Shown here: in pieces, positions 7,071 to 10,972 of the stretch
How the letters are laid out: each line of letters starts with the position of its first letter
Numbering within the stretch: the stretch's first letter is position 1
Assembly: GCA_002450255.1 (NCBI GenBank)
Contig: DJYW01000047.1
Span: forward strand, 14,239-25,210
DNA from: Gammaproteobacteria bacterium UBA6968
GTDB lineage: Bacteria > Pseudomonadota > Gammaproteobacteria > Pseudomonadales > Azotimanducaceae
Direction: 5' to 3'
DNA: 10,972 bases
Notes under the pieces: model-generated
Seen by the model: only the letters and a program-made list of their open reading frames with translations
Databases searched by the model: none
What the model was told of the DNA's origin: nothing
Made by a program: the position numbers and the translations under genes

Positions 7071-7572
7071 TCAACTCACCCGCTTCATCTCATCCCAGTT
7101 CTTCAGTTTTCGCAGTTTTGGGTTTGTGAGACTGGATCGCACCCTGAAAAGGTTGGCTAGGCTCCGAGGATCGTGCGCCCATCATTTGTTCTTTAGGCAT
7201 CCAGCCCCGTTTGCTATCCGAATGACTCAACTTGTTGGGAATGAAACCTTCGTGGCGACCTAGTCAGGTACATGTAAACGAAGCGTTTTAATCTTGGATG
7301 GAACCTATACTTCTTAACCGAGTCTAATCGATCGACCAAACGCGAGTTGACGACTAATTGTAATTGCCTAGGAGGACCAATCCGCTCTGTGAAATTGAAG
7401 TGTTCGGTAGCCGAGATAGCCTCGACACTGCGTAAACTTCGGCTGCTCTATTTTCACTAGTCTTTCCTCCGCAGTCCCTTAACTTGCTTTAACAACCGGA
7501 AAAAGACTAATGGTTAGACCGCAATTTTATCGATCAGCATGCATTTTTCTTGCGGACAGCTGGAGCAATGTG
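7071..7572. other. Intergenic stretch holding repeat copy A
   Basis: No supportable gene. It holds the first copy of the diverged 81-bp repeat (7116-7196). The rest is unremarkable apart from a small inverted repeat around ATCGATCGACC (about 7328-7338). The frame of the downstream membrane protein is open back to ATG 7510, but I place that gene's start at 7573. Confidence 0.55.
7116..7196 (+). repeat. Diverged 81-bp direct repeat, copy A
   Basis: By hand, 57 of 81 bases match 8030-8110 without a gap (about 70%). The first 41 bases match best (34 of 41), including TTTTGGGTT, CCCTGAAA and GGTTGG; the end is TCTTTAG in both. Similarity falls off on either side. It starts 46 bp after the dockerin-like gene's stop. 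It could be a non-coding repeat family or a remnant of a local duplication. Confidence 0.6.
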
Positions 7573-7911
7573 ATGGACGCGAGATTCAACCCACTTCGGT
7601 ACATCCGCGACCCAAGCCTACAAGCGTACTTCATGCTCATATTGTCTGTGATGTGGAGTGTTTATTTCGGATTTTTGGCAACAGATTATCTCGGGTGGGT
7701 GGAGTATAGCTTTGCCACAAGTATCTGGCTTCACATAGCAGTTTTGTTGCCAATAATGGCTACGAATGCTGTCTTTAAAGATGCGGAACGCGACGGAGAC
7801 CAGTGGCTCGAAGGTTGGCGGGAGCAACAGCGAAGGTACCGATTTTGGACTTCTGCTAGCCCGAGAAAAAATGAAAACATTTGTAAGTGGGATTTAAAAA
7901 ACGAAGGTTGA
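7573..7911 (+). CDS. Small two-helix membrane protein, unknown function
   Basis: I start at ATG 7573 (112 residues) because GGAG lies 7 nt upstream and the protein then opens with MDARFNPLRYIRDPSLQAY, a plausible cytoplasmic N-terminus. The frame stays open to ATG 7510, but that codon has only a poor ribosome site. Two membrane helices are evident, about 17-37 (AYFMLILSVMWSVYFGFLA) and 47-66 (FATSIWLHIAVLLPIMATNA). A charged tail follows, with AERDGDQWLEGWREQQ. The C-terminal 20 residues are low in hydrophobic content and end in KNEG. The pattern resembles small conserved hypothetical membrane proteins of gammaproteobacteria, but I cannot name a family. It is monocistronic, with long non-coding flanks. 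Confidence 0.65.
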   Translation: MDARFNPLRYIRDPSLQAYFMLILSVMWSVYFGFLATDYLGWVEYSFATSIWLHIAVLLPIMATNAVFKDAERDGDQWLEGWREQQRRYRFWTSASPRKNENICKWDLKNEG

Positions 7912-8693
7912 TTTTTTCTACCAGTATATGGGGGCGACACCTTCAAGCTGGTTTTTCGCATCACAACGTACAGAAAGTCAGAGTTCTTCATTAACGGTAT
8001 TGAAGACCAATACCCCTCTATTCACGATTTTTTGGGTTCGTGTGACCGCATGGCGCCCTGAAAGGGTTGGAAAAACCGCGAGGACCGCATCCTGAACACT
8101 CGCTCTTTAGTAACTCCGCCTCTCAAGCTTGCTGTATCACCCACTTTTTCTGGCTGTTTAAGTATTTCTCCTTAGCCCACTTCTCGCGCCGGTTCTTGTG
8201 ACGCCCGTGCCGAATATTCGCGACAGAAATCGCTGCCCTGCCATCAGAGTGCGCGGGCCCATCGAGGTGTCTCCATGCAATCGATATCGGCGTTAGCCTG
8301 CAATGAGACTTCGCGCAAGGCGCCCCTAAGCGTGTCTTTGCGCCGCAAAGTGGGTTAGTTAAAGCCGTTCCTTACATCGAGTGTTGTCCATCTGAAACTT
8401 TTGCACGCCTGCAGGAAGGGTTCACCCGATTCGCCCAGCAAAACCATCGTGCGAGGCGCATGTAGTATGTATGCCTTACCTCACATGCATTAGAGTTTAG
8501 GGGCGCCAGTGCTCGCGCTAGCCAGATATTTTTTTGGGGGGGTGATTGGCCGCGGACCCGATAAACGAACTGCTTTTACTGAGATGTCTGGTGTCAGTCG
8601 AAAAGTTTATGGGTTCCGGAGCGGGCACTTTTGCAAGCAGGGGATTAAAAATAAACCCTCGCAATTGTTCTAGATACACCTATTGAATTGATA
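7912..8693. other. Long gene-free stretch holding repeat copy B
   Basis: About 780 bp with no ORF of note on either strand. It contains repeat copy B (8030-8110), a CTTTG/CAAAG hairpin (8336-8350) and a T7G7 homopolymer junction (about 8529-8542). At the right end is an imperfect AT-rich hairpin (about 8641-8659; GGG..CCC on the minus strand with a T-rich loop) that could end the tRNA-Ser transcript. No RNA family is recognised. The stretch could hide a small RNA or be decayed sequence. Confidence 0.5.
8030..8110 (+). repeat. Diverged 81-bp direct repeat, copy B
   Basis: Second copy of the element at 7116-7196, in the same orientation and 914 bp away, without indels. It shares TTTTGGGTT, CCCTGAAA, GGTTGG, CGAGGA and CTTTAG with copy A. 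This copy could form a short CCCT/AGGG hairpin around GAA, which copy A supports only partly, so conserved structure is not shown. It begins 118 bp after the small membrane protein's stop. Confidence 0.6.
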
Positions 8694-8784
8694 TGGCGGA
8701 GAGAGAGGGATTCGAACCCTCGATAGGCGATTAACCTATACACGCTTTCCAGGCGTGCTCCTTAAGCCACTCGGACACCTCTCC
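8694..8784 (-). tRNA. tRNA-Ser(GGA), CCA encoded
   Basis: Read on the minus strand, the acceptor GGAGAGG pairs with TCTCTCC (one G-T pair). The anticodon stem CACGC/GCGTG encloses CTGGAAA, giving anticodon GGA, which reads UCC and UCU serine codons. A long variable arm (ATAGG/CCTAT) marks it as a class II tRNA. The T arm is GAGGG-TTCGAAT-CCCTC, then discriminator G and CCA. It starts 24 bp downstream of the SRP RNA 3' end on the same strand, so co-transcription is possible. Confidence 0.96.
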
Positions 8785-8808
8785 GTAAACTCATTCGGAA
8801 AAATTGGA

Positions 8809-8918
8809 GGCAACCCACTCAGCCTCACCTCGGCGCCCGAATCTGCTACTACCGTTGCTCCCTTCCGGGCCTGGCGGGGTTTGCAGCATATCGCCGCGAG
8901 GGGACCAAGTGGGCCACC
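8809..8918 (-). ncRNA. ffs: Signal recognition particle RNA, 4.5S type
   Basis: The minus strand contains the SRP domain IV signature: GCCAGGCCCGGAAGGGAGCA, with the GGAA tetraloop and the asymmetric loop that binds Ffh, close to the E. coli GUCAGGUCCGGAAGGAAGCA. The ends pair fully: GGTGGCCCACT (from 8918) with AGTGGGTTGCC (to 8809) over 11 bp including G-U pairs, giving about 110 nt, similar to the 114 nt of E. coli. A T5 run (8803-8799) follows the terminal stem by 5 nt and may end transcription. The RNA works with Ffh and FtsY in co-translational targeting of membrane proteins. End positions are estimated from the pairing. Confidence 0.93.
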
Positions 8919-9268
8919 ACAGGGCCGCGTATGTTAGTGGAAAGCCCGCCTAATTCCTACTCGCCCGCACTTAGCTTTGCAATCCGATGAGGTCAAACCA
9001 GATTTCAATTGGATTGTCTTTTGCGATGCTGGCCGAACTTCGAGCTTAGCCGCTTGCTAAATTTATTAGGCTACGCCAGAGCAAGGATTGTTTCTCTGCC
9101 GACCGCGCATCGATGCGATCAGGAACTCTACATAGCCGTTACCCAGCGGTTGGCACCTATCTAACTGAGACCGCGTCCAGCGACCCACGTCATTTATCGC
9201 CTTGGGGTCTAGCACCTGCGTATTACCAATGCTTAGATACCGCCTCTCTTTTGTCACAGGCCATTTGC
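8919..9268. other. Divergent intergenic region (SRP RNA / acyltransferase)
   Basis: This should hold the SRP RNA promoter (minus strand) and the acyltransferase promoter (plus strand). On the minus strand, TTGCAA (about 8976-8981) lies upstream of a GC-rich discriminator near the RNA start, but the boxes are not convincing. The acyltransferase frame is open to ATG 9113, but that ATG lacks a ribosome site. Confidence 0.45.
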
Positions 9269-9991
9269 ATGCGCAAAGACCATCGCCCTTATGCTCTCAA
9301 GAGGCTGCTCGGCAGATTTGAGCGCTTCTGGGTCAACCATTTTATCCGCCCGCAGCTCGACTCCATGGGCCAGCACCCTATGGTAATGAAACCCTGGAAT
9401 CTAAAACTTTACGGCGCTGGCATTCACTTCGGCGAATCAATCCATGTGATAACCGCTAAGGATCGCACTGTGCGCCTAACGACCTGGGCCATGCACCAGC
9501 ATCAGGGCCATATCGAACTTGATGATTATGTGCTGTTGTGTCCAGGCGTGCGCATTGACTCGGCCAGCCGTGTACGAATTGGCGCGAGCAGCATGCTGGC
9601 TGCTGGGGTCTATATCACCGACGCGGATTGGCACGACCTGTACGATCGCACCCGAGCCATTGGCACCACCGCGCCGGTTACGCTTGGCGAAAATGTATGG
9701 GTGGGTGATGGCAGCATTGTCTGTAAAGGAGTCAACATCGGTCGCAACAGCGTTATCGGTGCAGGCTCGGTAGTGGCAAGTGACATTCCGGACAATGTGA
9801 TTGCGGCGGGTAATCCGGCAAAAGTCATCCGCTTGCTTGACCCTTCCCAACCGCTGCACACTCGCGCAAAGCTATTACAAGGTGCGGATCAGTTGGCAGC
9901 TGATATGGAAGCCGTGGAACGTTATATGCACAGCGGCAACTCCTGGCTGCGCTGGTTGCAATCCAGTCTGTGGCCTGGGCCAGAGGATTAG
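9269..9991 (+). CDS. Left-handed beta-helix acyltransferase (hexapeptide family)
   Basis: A 240-residue protein from ATG 9269, chosen because ACAGG lies 8 nt upstream and MRKDHRPYALKRL is the usual opening of this family. Starting at ATG 9113 would add 52 residues without family character or a ribosome site. An N-terminal helical part (to about 35; FWVNHFIRPQ) precedes beta segments with MKPWNLKLYG. The hexapeptide coils run about 80-185: CPGVRI, MLAAGVYITDADWHDLYDR with the likely catalytic His122, VWVGDGSIVCKGVNIG, NSVIGAGSVV and NVIAAGNPAKVIRLL. It would transfer an acetyl or other acyl group from acyl-CoA to an unknown acceptor, in the cytoplasm, probably as a trimer. A C-terminal tail (RWLQSSLWP) may contact membrane. 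It converges on queF with 3 bp between stops. Confidence 0.87.
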   Translation: MRKDHRPYALKRLLGRFERFWVNHFIRPQLDSMGQHPMVMKPWNLKLYGAGIHFGESIHVITAKDRTVRLTTWAMHQHQGHIELDDYVLLCPGVRIDSASRVRIGASSMLAAGVYITDADWHDLYDRTRAIGTTAPVTLGENVWVGDGSIVCKGVNIGRNSVIGAGSVVASDIPDNVIAAGNPAKVIRLLDPSQPLHTRAKLLQGADQLAADMEAVERYMHSGNSWLRWLQSSLWPGPED

Positions 9992-10004
9992 CGACTATTG
10001 TCGC
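9991..10004. terminator. Hairpin across both convergent stop codons
   Basis: GCGAC (9991-9995) and GTCGC (10000-10004) form a 5-bp stem with loop TATT. It covers the last base of the acyltransferase TAG and the queF TAG (9995-9997). There is no T tract. It could serve as a weak shared terminator or be chance. Confidence 0.35.
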
Positions 10005-10861
10005 GCTAGGCGCAGCGGCGCTATAGAGCGCGGCGCACTACTTCGAAACGGATTGATATCCAGCCCGCCACGACGCTGAAAGCAGCCGAGTATGGCCAGC
10101 TCAGTTGGTTCCCAATGCGCCATTAGGTCTAAATAAATCCGTTCGATCGTGGTCTCATGAAAGGCCTGGTGATTACGATAAGACACCAGATATTGCAGCA
10201 GCCCCTTGGTATCAACAGGCGCACCGCGATACCAAATCACAACCGTGGCCCAATCTGGCTGGCCGGTAACCGGACACAAGCTGCGGAACAGATGTGTGTA
10301 CCAGCACTGTTCTCCAGCCCCATTCGCGCCGCCAGCCGAGGCCTCAGCAGTTGCTCGTATGAGTCGCTGCGGGGCACGCTGATAATCCGTGCAAACCACA
10401 TCCAGATCATCCAGGCACTCCCCCGGTGCGGTGGCTAGCGATTTTGCCAGTCCATCTAGCGGCAACAGATCTAATGTCAGCTGGCCAGCAAACGCGGCAC
10501 CTAAATCACGACGCAGGATTCCGGCTACCGCATCGCGGTCGGCAAACTGCGTTTGCGCGAAACCGTTCAGATACAGCTTGAGCGACTTACTCTCCACCAC
10601 ACACTTGCTGTGACAATCTACGCTAAAAGACAAGCCCGCAACCTGGGGCTTGCCAACCGGATCGAGCCAGGAAAATTCATAGCCGGTCCAGCGGTCACTG
10701 CCATGGCAAGCCAGCATCTGGGTAACGTCCGCCGCCTCGCGGGTAGCTGCGCGAGTCATTGGATGCAACAGGTCCGGCTGATAACCGTCGATATAAGATG
10801 TGGTCTCGCCTAGCGGGCCAGTGGTCTGTTCAGCGGAATCCGGTGCGTCGTGTCTGTCCAT
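9995..10861 (-). CDS. queF: NADPH-dependent 7-cyano-7-deazaguanine (preQ0) reductase, long form
   Basis: A 288-residue protein of the long, two-domain YqcD type; E. coli QueF is 282. It reduces the nitrile of preQ0 to the amine of preQ1 with NADPH, a step of queuosine tRNA modification, in the cytoplasm. Visible motifs are ESKSLKLYLN (90-99), which binds NADPH in this family, and RSLCPVTGQPDW (193-204), with the thioimide-forming Cys196 and Asp203. FHE (234-236) supplies the substrate-binding His and Glu, and RRGGLDINPFR (263-273) lies near the end. Cys196, Asp203, His235 and Glu236 each sit six residues beyond E. coli Cys190, Asp197, His229 and Glu230, which supports the alignment. AGAGAG lies just before the ATG. 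No preQ1 riboswitch is seen in the 111 bp upstream. No other queuosine gene is in the window. Confidence 0.96.
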   Translation of the reverse strand: MDRHDAPDSAEQTTGPLGETTSYIDGYQPDLLHPMTRAATREAADVTQMLACHGSDRWTGYEFSWLDPVGKPQVAGLSFSVDCHSKCVVESKSLKLYLNGFAQTQFADRDAVAGILRRDLGAAFAGQLTLDLLPLDGLAKSLATAPGECLDDLDVVCTDYQRAPQRLIRATAEASAGGANGAGEQCWYTHLFRSLCPVTGQPDWATVVIWYRGAPVDTKGLLQYLVSYRNHQAFHETTIERIYLDLMAHWEPTELAILGCFQRRGGLDINPFRSSAPRSIAPLRLARQ

Positions 10862-10972
10862 ATTTCTCTCTATTCCGACTTCTCTTAACTTAACTTCTGT
10901 GAACTTCGCTTGGCCTAGCTTTGGCGAGGCTCACCTGTTCTCAAAAAGCAACGGCTCTCAACCTGCTCTGCC

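Noticed and set aside
7071..8110. Integron-type attC cassettes (small gene plus repeated 3' element)
   Set aside because: The 81-bp repeat is not an imperfect palindrome and lacks the GTTRRRY/RYYYAAC ends; no integrase is visible.
8755..8937. 60-codon plus-strand ORF
   Set aside because: It lies antisense over the tRNA-Ser and SRP RNA genes.
9113..9268. Longer acyltransferase start at ATG 9113
   Set aside because: There is no ribosome site, and the added 52 residues do not resemble the family; ATG 9269 has ACAGG at good spacing and the expected N-terminus.
10862..10972. preQ1 riboswitch upstream of queF
   Set aside because: No preQ1-I-like hairpin followed by an A-rich tail, and no other recognisable aptamer. 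Repeated AACTT words are too short to interpret.

Overview
The window looks like a piece of a gammaproteobacterial chromosome, probably from a marine or other aquatic lineage. This placement is an inference. It rests on a long-form QueF, a compact 4.5S-type SRP RNA, a tRNA-Ser with encoded CCA, a Tat-exported PhoX-family protein, a HupE/UreJ-type membrane protein and a secreted DUF3604 protein. No transposase, integrase, CRISPR array or plasmid gene is visible. Coding density is low in the middle: about 4.6-5.2 kb, 7.1-7.6 kb and 7.9-8.7 kb are largely gene-free.

Layout. (1) 1-3231: a divergent pair of units. A DUF3604 lipoprotein runs off the left edge on the minus strand. On the plus strand are a membrane-anchored parvulin-type peptidyl-prolyl isomerase and, overlapping it by ATGA, a HupE/UreJ-type protein. 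Both leaders between them carry tandem copies of one motif (about YATTTGTCTG), each set reading toward its own gene. This suggests shared control of an envelope or metal-related module. (2) 3323-4654: a minus-strand PhoX-family (DUF839) protein. (3) 5218-6390: a minus-strand gene that looks broken by a TGA but reads as one selenoprotein of the glycine/sarcosine/betaine reductase B family (GrdB/PrdB-like). The TGA falls in a U-P-L-C redox motif, and a good bacterial SECIS hairpin starts 4 nt after it. (4) 6753-8110: a short secreted protein with dockerin-like calcium loops and a small two-helix membrane protein. Each is followed by one copy of a diverged 81-bp repeat. (5) 8694-8918: SRP RNA and tRNA-Ser(GGA), both on the minus strand. 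(6) 9269-10861: a left-handed beta-helix acyltransferase converging on queF, with only 3 bp between the stop codons.

The two most notable signals are the selenoprotein, which an ordinary gene caller would split into two ORFs or call a pseudogene, and the shared tandem-repeat leaders of the DUF3604 and PPIase-HupE units. The enzyme families are known. I see no complete undescribed system, but these two are the best leads.
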